Below, piece after piece: positions 1 through 7,562 of a DNA stretch of 9,693 nucleotides (positions are counted from its first letter, which is position 1; every line of letters starts with the position of its first letter). The notes beneath the pieces were generated by a model. It ran no database searches, was not told the DNA's origin, and worked only from the letters and a program-made list of their open reading frames with translations. The position numbers were made by a program, and so were the translations under genes. Source of the DNA: Kiritimatiellia bacterium (GTDB lineage Bacteria > Verrucomicrobiota > Kiritimatiellia > RFP12 > UBA1067); the NCBI GenBank assembly GCA_900771305.1, contig CAAGNL010000027.1:1-9693 (forward strand), read 5' to 3'.

Positions 1-93
1 GTCGTGGCGGTCCTCGCCTATCTGCTTTTCTATCTCAAGTTCACGAAGCTGCCGGGCCTGATTCGGGCCCAGAGGAGTTCACATGATGCGTAA
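1..93 (+). CDS. C-terminal end of an unidentified membrane protein (5' part outside window)
   Basis: The first frame is open from base 1 and reads 30 residues to a TAA at 91-93. It begins with a strongly hydrophobic stretch (VVAVLAYLLFYL), followed by a basic segment (KFTKLPGLIRAQR), which looks like a last transmembrane helix followed by a short cytoplasmic tail. The stop lies 11 bases inside the next gene when that gene is started at 83, a spacing typical of translationally coupled genes in one operon. The fragment is too short to name a family. That it is a real gene end is inferred from the helix-plus-positive-tail pattern and the overlap with a well-supported start; it could be a chance reading frame. 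Confidence 0.55.
   Translation, partial: VVAVLAYLLFYLKFTKLPGLIRAQRSSHDA
71..77 (+). promoter_or_regulatory. Shine-Dalgarno site for the large surface protein
   Basis: AGAGGAG matches the anti-Shine-Dalgarno core well. It sits 5 nt before the ATG at 83 and 8 nt before the second, in-frame ATG at 86. Spacing slightly favours the second ATG, but both give the same signal peptide, so the choice changes the protein by one residue only. The site lies inside the coding end of the upstream gene. Confidence 0.75.
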
Positions 94-3000
94 GCTGCTC
101 GCCCTGTTGCTGATGTCCCTGTACGCAGGAACCGCCTTGGCCAGGGGTACCTACTACGCCGCGCTGAAGGCACAGGTGTCGTCCAATTCGTCCGGCATGG
201 GCAAGGTCTATGCCGGCACGTCGCAGACGGCGGGGACATATTCTGATGCCACGTCCACCTCTGCCAGCCAGAGTTCAACGACCGAGGGTGCCGGCAAGAC
301 CTTTTACGCGTTCGCGCAGGCGAACGACGGCTACGAGTTCAAGGGATGGTCGACGTCGGACAACGGTACGGAGCTTGGAACAGCAAGTCCGATTTCCCAG
401 ACGGTCAAGTGCTCGTCGGATTCTTCCGACAAACCGACGACTACGACGCTCTACGCGACGTTCGCGGAGAAGGTTCTCCCCCCCTTCGACATCTTGTTCC
501 AGACGGGGGCTGACGGCATCTATACGGTCAACGGCGAGGCTCCCGCAAACTTGTCCGGTCTGACGCGGGCGACGAAGGTGACGCTCGCCTCCGCGGACGC
601 GGCGTTCTTCGCGTGGACGATCAACGGCAGCAAGGTCTACGACAACCCGTATCAGAAGACCTTCACCTCAGCTGCGACGGTCGGGGCGGTCTTCCTGACC
701 GCCGCGTCGGTCGCGACGGTGACGACGTACGACCAGCTGGCGGCGGCTCTGGCGAACGACGCCTACCTGAAGGTCGTGGTGCCGGCGGACGCGGGCATTG
801 CCGTGGATGCAGGCGCGACGCTGACGGTTCCCGCGGGAAAGATGCTCGTGGTGGACGGCACGTTGAGTGTCCTAGGGACGCTTGCGAACAACGGCCAGGT
901 CCTCGGCAACGGCGCGGTCGTCAAGGTCGTGAAACGTGTGACCCAGACCGGCGCGAATGGTGGCCCGGTCGTCACGACGTGCCCGATCGAGGAGAAGAAC
1001 GTCAGGTACTACAAGACGACCGTGGCCGACACGACGGCGAAGCTCCAGGGAACGTCGCCGGCCTGCACGGTGAAGACGGGGCTCGACATCGTGCGCGACG
1101 GCGCGGTCGTCGCCTCGACGAGCTGGGATTCGTCGAGCACGGTCGTCGCGCTCGTCTGCCCCGTCACGTCGTCCGTCGCGCTCAACCATGTCACCAGCGT
1201 CACCGCCACGTACACCAGTCTCAAGTCGGCCGTCGACGCCGCGAAGGGCAGCACGGCCCGTTGCGTCGTCATGCTGTCCAACCAGGAGTATTCGGATACG
1301 AGCAATAATTTCACGTCTTCGGTAATCGTCGACTGCGCCGGGGCAACGCTCTCGTTCAAGCCGAAGCAGATCAACAACGCCGCGACCTTGACGGCGCTGA
1401 ACGGCTCCTGCACCGTCAACAAGCTGACCAACGGCGGCGCGCGCTACATCAACATGTCGACGGCCAAGGTCACGGAACTGAACGCGAACCAGGACACCTA
1501 TTCCTCCAACATCCACTACTACGACTGCACGACGATCTCGGCGCCGTCCACGGTTCCGAGCGGTGGAGGCCTGTTCCTCTACTGCGGTACGTATTCGTGC
1601 ACCTTCAGGGCGAACTACAAGGTCTACGGCGGGACGTATTCCCAGGACCCGACATCCTACTTGGCGGACAACCGGCTGGAGGTCGCGACATCCGGCAACC
1701 AGTACGTCGTCCAGCTGGTGACGCCCAAGGAAGTACCGCCCTACGAGGTCGGTTCGGAGCAGTTCGAGACCTTCGCCGAGGCGCTTGCCGCAGTGTCGAA
1801 CGGGGGGACGGTCAAGCTCGTCGACAACGTGGAACCCGACGGTGTGCTCCATGTTCCCGCCGGGCGGAACGTCACGCTCGAACTCAACAGTTTCGGCCTC
1901 TCCGGCGTCGCGGGCATCGTCAACGACGGTACGCTCCGCATCGAGGACAGTTCTTCAATCCAGAGCGGCGCGGTGGGTTGCCCGATCACGAACAACGGCA
2001 CGCTCGAGATCACCTACGGCACGTACGGCGGCGACATTTCGGCGGCGGGCGGCACGGTCATCGTCCACGGCGGCGTCTTCACGGGAGCCATCTCGGCGGC
2101 GGGCGGCGATGTGGACATCCGCGGCGGCAAGTTCGCCCAGAACCCGTCCTCCCTCCTGGACGAGGGATACCGCGCCGTTTCCTTCGCGGCGACGGGCGAA
2201 CCGACCTACTACTGGGTTGGCGGCCCGTTCCGGGCAGGCATCGTGGACACGACGATTTCCGGCGCGGAGAAGGCGTACACCGTCACGCCGCTCGAATCGG
2301 CGTCCGACGTTGCGCTCATGAAGAAGTGGCTGGTCCCGAACCGCTCCCGTTCGTCATATACGGACGACGAGTGGCGCCGGCTCGCGGAGCTCGAGACCAT
2401 GCTGACGCCGTACTACTCCAAGACGATCGAGGTCTCGCTGACGTTTGACCGGGACGTCGCGGCGCAGTCCGTGGCGGGCATCGCCCGCATGTCCGGCGTG
2501 TCGTCTGACCGCCCGCTCGCGGCGGACGTCGCCGCCGGGGCGTCGGAATACATCTTTACGCCCGCAGTCACCGCCGCTGGGTACACGGCGATTTCCTACT
2601 CGCGCATGTTGAACGGCGAATTCTCACCCATAGGCGTCGGTGTTAAGAACAACTCTGCGGAGAATGTCGGCACGACCTGTACTATCTGCATGTTGCTGCG
2701 TACGCAACACCGCGACACGCAGAATTCAGACGGAACCTGGAACTACACCTATACGTACGAGGAGATCGGCCGCCGTACCATTGTCTTCGGCGCAAACGGC
2801 GGTCGGGCGATGATCCGCCCCGCCGGCGGGACGGCGCAGATCTACCAGGATCTCGCAACGGCCCTTGCGGAGTCGCCCAGGAACGAGACGGTCTACCTGA
2901 CTGCGGATGTCGACGAAGAGGTCACCGTCTCGCGCGCAACAAGCTTCGTGCTGGATCGGAACAGCTTCGCATTCACGGGTTCAATCGTGGCGGGCGATGG

Positions 3001-4519
3001 ATACGAGCTGACGACGGAGGACCTGAGTAACGGGCAGACGCGCTACACGGTGGCTCTGGCCGCGGTCGCGCAGGTCGGCGGGGAGAAGTTCACCTCTCTG
3101 GACGACGCTCTGGTCGCGGCGCGGTCCTCGGGCGAACCGGTGCTCGTGCTGGGCGCGGCGCCGGAGACGATGCCGGAGGGCTTCATGTCCATCGCGGTCA
3201 ACGGAAAGACGCTGCTGGTTCCCGAGACCGAGCCCGAGGTGGTCGTGCAGGCGCCCGACGAGGCGAACTTCCCGGACGGGGCGGCCGCGACGGCGAAGGA
3301 CAAGATCGTCGCCGCCGGTCCGGTCGCGGTGATCACGGGCACGGGCGTGCTGGACACGGACGTCTGCTCCGACGAGGCCGTGCTCGCGGCGCTGCAGGCG
3401 GCCGCCACGACGGAGGCCGAGCGGGCGCAGATCACGGCGGCGAGCGAGATCCGCCGCTACGTGAGCGTCCAGCTGACGGCGGTCGAGGTGACGGCCGCGG
3501 CCGCGTTCGCCGGACTCTCCTTCGACGTGAAGCCCATGGCGAAGACGTTCGTCATCGACGCCGCGGGCGCGGTGAAGGTCGTGGTCGCGCAGATTCCGAA
3601 CGACGAGCTGCAGGGCGGCATCACGTTCCGCCTGCCGCTGACGGACGCCTTCACGGCGAGCGCGCGGATCGTGCACGCAGACGACACGGACCGCCTGGTG
3701 CGCGTCGCGCAGGCGGCGGACGGGAAGCGCTACGTGACCGTCACGGCGACGCACTTCAGCATCTTCACCGTCTATCCGGACAGCCATGTCGAGTCCGCGC
3801 TGACCACGTCGAACGTGCTCGCGATCAAGCGCGTGCCGGGCGTCGCCGGCGCGGCGGCGGGGGCGGGCACGGAGGTCGTCGCGGCGGTTCCGTGGCGGAA
3901 CGTGGCGGTGACGGGCGACGTCACGGTCGACCGCCTGGTTGCGACGGGCGTGGCCACGGGCGACGAGATCGCCGCGTGGATGGACGGGGCGAAGACCTAC
4001 TACACCTGGCGCTGGAACGGCACGGCGTGGGAGCCCGCGACGGACGCGAAGACAGGCGTCACGGCTCCGGCGGCCAGCGCGACGACGCTCCTGCGCGGGA
4101 CGGCCGTGTGGTACAAGCGCGCGAATCCGTCCTCGGCCTATTCGCAGGTCGGCGGCTACGATCCGGCGACGGTCACGACGGCCGTCACGCAGGGCGGCGC
4201 GACGAGCGCGAACAAGCCGGCGAACACGCTGCTGATCAACCCCTATGGCAGGGCGGTCGACCTCACGCAGATCCTCGGCGCATCGGGCGACCAGATCCAG
4301 ACGCTCGCCGACCTGAAGGTCTACACCTACAAGGACGGCAAGTGGGGCACGATGCAGCTCGTGGAGGTGACGTCTCCGTTCGGCACGGTGAAGCAGCAGC
4401 AGTTCGTCCCCGCGACGGGAGCGGTCGTGGTGCCTGCCGGCCAGGGCTTCTGGTACATCAGCAAGGGCGGCCAGCCGGAGATCGACTGGAAGGAGATCGA
4501 GATCACGGCCGGCGAGTAG
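83..4519 (+). CDS. Large secreted modular surface protein with InlB-like repeat, beta-helix modules and a distinct C-terminal domain
   Basis: This 1478-residue protein starts with a signal peptide: basic MMRK, a hydrophobic core, and probable cleavage after TALA at about residue 21. Residues about 83-132 form a Listeria-Bacteroides (InlB B-type) repeat with the hallmark GYEFKGW and a closing TLYATFAEK strand. A module of the form F/Y-x-S/T-L-x-x-A-L/V followed by short beta strands recurs at about 213-285, 373-430, 555-700, 915-990 and 996-1050. Two copies end in a related GG-Y/F-xQxPxS-x-L motif at 516 and 681. Residues about 640-685 hold beta-solenoid coils (ISAAGG at an 18-residue spacing). 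A THFSIFTVYP strand near 1230, typical of the ends of bacterial surface modules, precedes a C-terminal domain (about 1239-1478) rich in aromatic residues, with NTLLINPYG and GQGFWYISKGG. No transmembrane anchor, LPXTG or PEP-CTERM tail is visible. Likely an exported adhesin or surface-structure protein; no enzymatic motif was recognised. The function is inferred, but the gene itself is certain. Confidence 0.9.
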   Translation: MMRKLLALLLMSLYAGTALARGTYYAALKAQVSSNSSGMGKVYAGTSQTAGTYSDATSTSASQSSTTEGAGKTFYAFAQANDGYEFKGWSTSDNGTELGTASPISQTVKCSSDSSDKPTTTTLYATFAEKVLPPFDILFQTGADGIYTVNGEAPANLSGLTRATKVTLASADAAFFAWTINGSKVYDNPYQKTFTSAATVGAVFLTAASVATVTTYDQLAAALANDAYLKVVVPADAGIAVDAGATLTVPAGKMLVVDGTLSVLGTLANNGQVLGNGAVVKVVKRVTQTGANGGPVVTTCPIEEKNVRYYKTTVADTTAKLQGTSPACTVKTGLDIVRDGAVVASTSWDSSSTVVALVCPVTSSVALNHVTSVTATYTSLKSAVDAAKGSTARCVVMLSNQEYSDTSNNFTSSVIVDCAGATLSFKPKQINNAATLTALNGSCTVNKLTNGGARYINMSTAKVTELNANQDTYSSNIHYYDCTTISAPSTVPSGGGLFLYCGTYSCTFRANYKVYGGTYSQDPTSYLADNRLEVATSGNQYVVQLVTPKEVPPYEVGSEQFETFAEALAAVSNGGTVKLVDNVEPDGVLHVPAGRNVTLELNSFGLSGVAGIVNDGTLRIEDSSSIQSGAVGCPITNNGTLEITYGTYGGDISAAGGTVIVHGGVFTGAISAAGGDVDIRGGKFAQNPSSLLDEGYRAVSFAATGEPTYYWVGGPFRAGIVDTTISGAEKAYTVTPLESASDVALMKKWLVPNRSRSSYTDDEWRRLAELETMLTPYYSKTIEVSLTFDRDVAAQSVAGIARMSGVSSDRPLAADVAAGASEYIFTPAVTAAGYTAISYSRMLNGEFSPIGVGVKNNSAENVGTTCTICMLLRTQHRDTQNSDGTWNYTYTYEEIGRRTIVFGANGGRAMIRPAGGTAQIYQDLATALAESPRNETVYLTADVDEEVTVSRATSFVLDRNSFAFTGSIVAGDGYELTTEDLSNGQTRYTVALAAVAQVGGEKFTSLDDALVAARSSGEPVLVLGAAPETMPEGFMSIAVNGKTLLVPETEPEVVVQAPDEANFPDGAAATAKDKIVAAGPVAVITGTGVLDTDVCSDEAVLAALQAAATTEAERAQITAASEIRRYVSVQLTAVEVTAAAAFAGLSFDVKPMAKTFVIDAAGAVKVVVAQIPNDELQGGITFRLPLTDAFTASARIVHADDTDRLVRVAQAADGKRYVTVTATHFSIFTVYPDSHVESALTTSNVLAIKRVPGVAGAAAGAGTEVVAAVPWRNVAVTGDVTVDRLVATGVATGDEIAAWMDGAKTYYTWRWNGTAWEPATDAKTGVTAPAASATTLLRGTAVWYKRANPSSAYSQVGGYDPATVTTAVTQGGATSANKPANTLLINPYGRAVDLTQILGASGDQIQTLADLKVYTYKDGKWGTMQLVEVTSPFGTVKQQQFVPATGAVVVPAGQGFWYISKGGQPEIDWKEIEITAGE
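2035..2143 (+). repeat. 54-nt in-gene repeat encoding beta-solenoid coils
   Basis: The 19-base stretches CATTTCGGCGGCGGGCGGC (from 2035) and CATCTCGGCGGCGGGCGGC (from 2089) differ at one base and lie exactly 54 bases apart. They encode ISAAGG, followed by TVIVHGGVFTGA in the first coil and DVDIRGGKFAQN in the second. A related upstream coil reads TLEITYGTYGGD. The 18-residue period and the alternating hydrophobic strand plus GG turn fit one rung of a right-handed beta helix. Confidence 0.7.
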
Positions 4520-4530
4520 GAGCCCGCTCC
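4519..4530 (+). other. Short stem-loop directly at the stop of the surface-protein gene
   Basis: GGAGCCCGCTCC can fold into a 4-bp GC stem (GGAG/CTCC) with a CCCG loop, beginning at the last base of the TAG stop. No T-run follows, so it is not a canonical intrinsic terminator, and read-through into the gene at 4595 is plausible. Confidence 0.25.
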
Positions 4531-4594
4531 GGGGTGCAGACCGTAAACAGCGCCGCGGGCGGTCGGCCAGGGGAAAGGGCGGCATGCGAAGGGG

Positions 4595-7318
4595 ATGCCC
4601 GAACTTATGAAGAATGTCAGATTGACCATCAACGAAGTCAAGATGCTGCGGTTTCTCAGCGCATCGGACCTTCCGGATCTCGTCATCGCCGCCCTCGTCG
4701 CGGTTGTCGTCGGCGGGTTGCTGTCCTTGTGGGCCTACCCGGCCATCCATCCGGACGCCTGGGGCGCGGCCGCCATCGCGGCGGGGGTGCGTCCGCCGGA
4801 AACGCCGGTCGCGGGGCTCTGGACCTTCATCGCGCGCGGCATCTGCCACTTCCTCGGGCAGGAGGGCGGTTTCGCGGCGCTGGCCGTCGCGGGCCGCGTC
4901 GCGGGCGGCGTCTTCGCGGGCCTCGTCTACCTGCTTCTGCGCGGCATCCTCGCGCCGCGGCTTGCGCTGCAGCCGCAGGAACTCGTGCCGGTCATGTTCC
5001 GCCTGCGGCTCTTCGCCGCGGCCGGTGCGCTCGTCTTCGCCTTTTCCGATTCCGTGTGGCGGTTGACGCAGTTCTTCTCGAACGACCTCTTCCACCTGCT
5101 GCTCGCGGCGCTGGCGCTCTGCTGCTTCGGCGTCTTCCGCCGCGGGGGCGGCCTGAGCTGGTACTGTCTCACCTACGTCTTCTCCGGTGTCCTCGCGGCG
5201 GAGACCCCGGTCGGTACCATCTTCGCCTGCGCCTTCTTCGTCATCAACGAGGTGATGAAGTACCGGACCCGGCAGGCCACGCGCGCCGTGCGCGCCTACG
5301 GCTTCGAGGACGAGGAGCCGCTTGACGAGGAGGGGGGGGAGCCCGCCGCCGAGGCCATGGGCGTCTCCACCGGCGTCGACAAGGGCGCAAAGGACGACTT
5401 CGACAAAGTGGCCGCTGTGTTCGACGACGAGGTGGAGGAGGAGGTCGACCGCGCCACGACGGGACTCGAGAACTGGGCGTTCGGCGTCTTCTTCTTCACT
5501 GGCTTCGTCACGACGCTCTTCGTCGACGCCTGGGCGTTCCGTGCGCTAGGCGGCATGGGCGTGAAGAGCCTCGGCGCCTGGGACTACCCCGTCGCGCTCG
5601 TGAGCGCCTGGACGGGCCAGTTCCGCGCGGTGATCACGACGGACGACTTCCTGGCCGCGACCGCGCTTTCCCTTGTGCCGTTTGTGATCGCCTACGTCCT
5701 GATGCCGCTGGCGACCGCCTCGAAGAGCCGCCTCGCGTTTCCGCTGGGCTGGCTCATGCTCTTCCTCGGCCTGGCGGCCTACACGCAGCTGGGCCCGGTG
5801 TCGAAGCTCTGGTACTGGGCGTGGGACTACGGCCGGGCCTCGACGCCGTCCGGCGTCGTGCAGACCGTGCTGGCCTTCTTCGGCGCGGGCACGGTCGTGA
5901 TCGCTCTGCAGACGGCCTGCTGCGGGTGCCGCAAGCGCGTGAAGGGCGTGGATACGCTGGCGCTCGAGGAGTCGGGCGCGCACGTGCTGATGCGCGTGTT
6001 CGGGTTCGGCGTTCTGGTCTGCTGCACGCTGGCCGTGCTGGGCGCCTCCACCGCGGGCCGTCGGCAGGCGCTGGTGCGCACGCGCCTCGGCCTGCTCTGG
6101 GACTACGTGAAGCTGACGGCGAACCACGTCAAGGATACGCGCTGGGTGTTCACGGACGGCTCCTTCGACGACGCGCTCGGGCTTGAGCTCCGCGCGCGCG
6201 GACAGCGCCAGACGGGACTCGTCTCGGTGATGTCCGGCCATACTCCGTACGAGACCTTCCTCCGTGTGCGCACGGCGCAGGACGCCGAGGACAAGCCGAT
6301 GCTCGAGGCGGGCGGCGGCGAGGCGCTGCGCTTCTGGGTCAATGAGAAGAACGAGCACCTGCGCGCGTCCGCGGTCCAGGTGGGCTTCGAGGCGCTGAAG
6401 CGCTGCCGCGACGTCCACCCGCGGCCGGCCGGTCTGGCGATGCGCGTCCCGTCGAGCCCGGACGCGGCGCGCGCATTCGACGCCGCGGACGGGGAGGCCG
6501 TCGCGTTCTCCGCCCTCGCGCTGCAGGTGGCCGCGCGCCCGGGTGGCGCCCTCGCGGGCTTCGACCGTTCGGTCGCCGAGAAGTTCGATTTCATGCTCTG
6601 GCGTCTTGCGCGCATGGCCGACCAGCGTGCGCTGGCCTTCGCCCGACGGGACAACGTCCAGTCGATGGCCGAGCAGCGCGACCTCTCCCATGCGCTCGAC
6701 CAGGCCAATCTTTCGGCACGCATCCTCGACGGCAAGCTCGAGCGGCTCAAGCCGACGGAGGGCGTCGTCCTCACGCCGCGCGAGGGCCTGTGGGTGTCGC
6801 TCAAGCGCGCGGACTTCGATCTGGCGCGCCGGTACGCGGTCATGGTGCTGCGCACGCAGCCCCAGGACGTCGACGCGAACTTCGCGCTCGGCATGTGGGC
6901 GCTGGAGACGCGCGAATACATGCGCGCCGTCCGCTACCTGCAGGCCGTGCTGCGGCAGAAGCCGAACGAGCCGACGGTGCTGAACAACCTCGCGCTCGCC
7001 TACCTGAAGCTGAACTTCTTCACCGAGGCGCTCGAGCACGCCGAACGTGCGGTCGCGCTGTTCCCGTCGTCCGAGGAGTTGCGGCGCAACCTGGACCGCA
7101 TCCGCAAGGCGCGCGACGAAGGAGCCGCGGAGGGGTGCGCGGAGGCCGCGAGCAAGAAGGACGAGCCGAAGAATGAGGACGAGGCGAAGTCCGTGCTGCA
7201 AGAAGTGGTCAAGCCCGTCAAAATCAAGGACGCCCCCCCCGCGCCGAAGAAGGACGCGAAGAAGGACGCGAAAAAGCCCGTGCCCGCGAAGCCCGTGGCC
7301 GCGCCGGAGCGAGGCTGA
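4595..7318 (+). CDS. Polytopic membrane protein with C-terminal TPR repeats and a basic Lys/Pro/Ala tail, family not recognised
   Basis: The 907-residue product has about ten hydrophobic segments (roughly 28-50, 92-118, 137-152, 163-182, 190-219, 295-312, 353-373, 380-399, 420-441, 466-485). A highly acidic loop (237-290, with EDEEPLDEE and DDEVEEEVDR) splits them into two groups. The first loop, IHPDAWGAAAIAAGVRPPETP followed by an Arg-containing helix, is laid out like the acidic loop and 'HPPGTPL' segment of DUF2723/GT-C glycosyltransferase-like proteins; this is suggestive only. After the last helix comes a soluble region with TRWVFTDGSFDDALGLELRARG (514-535), then TPR-like helices at about 733-835 (AVRYLQAVLRQKPNEPTVLNNLALAYLKL is the clearest), and a KKDAKKDAKK-type tail. 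Start choice is uncertain: ATG 4595 directly abuts GAAGGGG with no spacer, ATG 4607 has a 12-nt spacer, and ATG 4643 is also in frame before the first helix. Same strand and 75 bases after the surface-protein gene, so co-transcription is likely. A link to glycosylation or assembly of the surface protein is only an inference. Confidence 0.85.
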   Translation: MPELMKNVRLTINEVKMLRFLSASDLPDLVIAALVAVVVGGLLSLWAYPAIHPDAWGAAAIAAGVRPPETPVAGLWTFIARGICHFLGQEGGFAALAVAGRVAGGVFAGLVYLLLRGILAPRLALQPQELVPVMFRLRLFAAAGALVFAFSDSVWRLTQFFSNDLFHLLLAALALCCFGVFRRGGGLSWYCLTYVFSGVLAAETPVGTIFACAFFVINEVMKYRTRQATRAVRAYGFEDEEPLDEEGGEPAAEAMGVSTGVDKGAKDDFDKVAAVFDDEVEEEVDRATTGLENWAFGVFFFTGFVTTLFVDAWAFRALGGMGVKSLGAWDYPVALVSAWTGQFRAVITTDDFLAATALSLVPFVIAYVLMPLATASKSRLAFPLGWLMLFLGLAAYTQLGPVSKLWYWAWDYGRASTPSGVVQTVLAFFGAGTVVIALQTACCGCRKRVKGVDTLALEESGAHVLMRVFGFGVLVCCTLAVLGASTAGRRQALVRTRLGLLWDYVKLTANHVKDTRWVFTDGSFDDALGLELRARGQRQTGLVSVMSGHTPYETFLRVRTAQDAEDKPMLEAGGGEALRFWVNEKNEHLRASAVQVGFEALKRCRDVHPRPAGLAMRVPSSPDAARAFDAADGEAVAFSALALQVAARPGGALAGFDRSVAEKFDFMLWRLARMADQRALAFARRDNVQSMAEQRDLSHALDQANLSARILDGKLERLKPTEGVVLTPREGLWVSLKRADFDLARRYAVMVLRTQPQDVDANFALGMWALETREYMRAVRYLQAVLRQKPNEPTVLNNLALAYLKLNFFTEALEHAERAVALFPSSEELRRNLDRIRKARDEGAAEGCAEAASKKDEPKNEDEAKSVLQEVVKPVKIKDAPPAPKKDAKKDAKKPVPAKPVAAPERG
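5332..5339 (+). repeat. G8 homopolymer inside the membrane-TPR gene
   Basis: Eight consecutive G bases encode part of EEGGE in the acidic loop, about residues 245-249. A one-base slip here would stop the protein before its second group of membrane helices. The tract is intact in this sequence. Confidence 0.8.
7233..7240 (+). repeat. C8 homopolymer near the 3' end of the membrane-TPR gene
   Basis: Eight consecutive C bases encode the APPAP part of the Pro/Lys/Ala-rich tail (about residues 880-884). A slip would change only the last 25 or so residues. It is the second 8-base mononucleotide run in the same gene. Confidence 0.8.
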
Positions 7319-7368
7319 GCCGGCACCGGGGGTCGGCGCGCAACCCAACCTTGTGAGGCCGCCGCAGG

Positions 7369-7381
7369 ACCGTGGGACGGT
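7369..7381 (+). other. Small perfect hairpin
   Basis: ACCGT, GGG loop, ACGGT: a 5-bp stem about 50 bases after the membrane-TPR stop codon. It is followed by TGAGACTGTAAACC rather than a T-run, so it could contribute to mRNA 3' end stability but is not a standard terminator. Confidence 0.25.
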
Positions 7382-7426
7382 TGAGACTGTAAACCTAAAT
7401 CGGCAGTTCCACGGCGAAGGCATCTC

Positions 7427-7448
7427 GCGGAGGCGCGGAGACGCAGAG
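7427..7448. repeat. Degenerate octamer repeat of the GCGGAG/GCAGAG type
   Basis: Three units start at 7427, 7435 and 7443 with a strict 8-base period: GCGGAGGC, GCGGAGAC, GCAGAG. Arrays of GCRGAG separated by two bases recur in intergenic DNA of many environmental bacteria; read on the opposite strand they give a spurious LCVSAPPR-like peptide, as here. This is recalled general knowledge of the pattern, not a search result. Role unknown. Confidence 0.6.
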
Positions 7449-7562
7449 TTTCGATGGATTCCCAGTTGAAATTGATGCCCTTAAAAAACTACCCCGGGAG
7501 AGTGCCGACAGGGTTCGGTGCCAGATCGAAGGCGAAGCCCAGCCCACGTGCACAAGTCCCCC

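Noticed and set aside
83..4519. Classical autotransporter
   Set aside because: The C-terminus is not an alternating-hydrophobic beta-barrel of about 280 residues ending in an aromatic residue; the protein ends in the hydrophilic EIEITAGE.
2981..5095. 704-codon open frame on the - strand across the 3' half of the surface-protein gene and the start of the membrane gene
   Set aside because: It is Arg/His/Asp-rich throughout without domains or a signal, spans two well-supported genes and their gap, and arises from the GC-rich codon pattern of the opposite strand.
3892..5325. 477-codon + strand frame bridging the two large genes in another frame
   Set aside because: Gly/Arg-rich shadow (runs such as RRGRRRR) overlapping two real genes; no Shine-Dalgarno or domain.
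7317..7337. Intrinsic terminator after the membrane-TPR gene (GCCGGCACC...GGTCGGC)
   Set aside because: The stem contains a mismatch and a wobble pair, and no T-run follows.
5546..7423. 625-codon open frame on the - strand opposite the membrane-TPR gene
   Set aside because: Same cause: highly basic low-information sequence, no recognisable motif, fully antisense to a protein with clear helices and TPRs.
7482..7504. Intrinsic terminator on the - strand ending in TTTTTT
   Set aside because: The preceding ACTCTCCCGGGGTAGT can pair only imperfectly and leaves no proper loop around CCGG.
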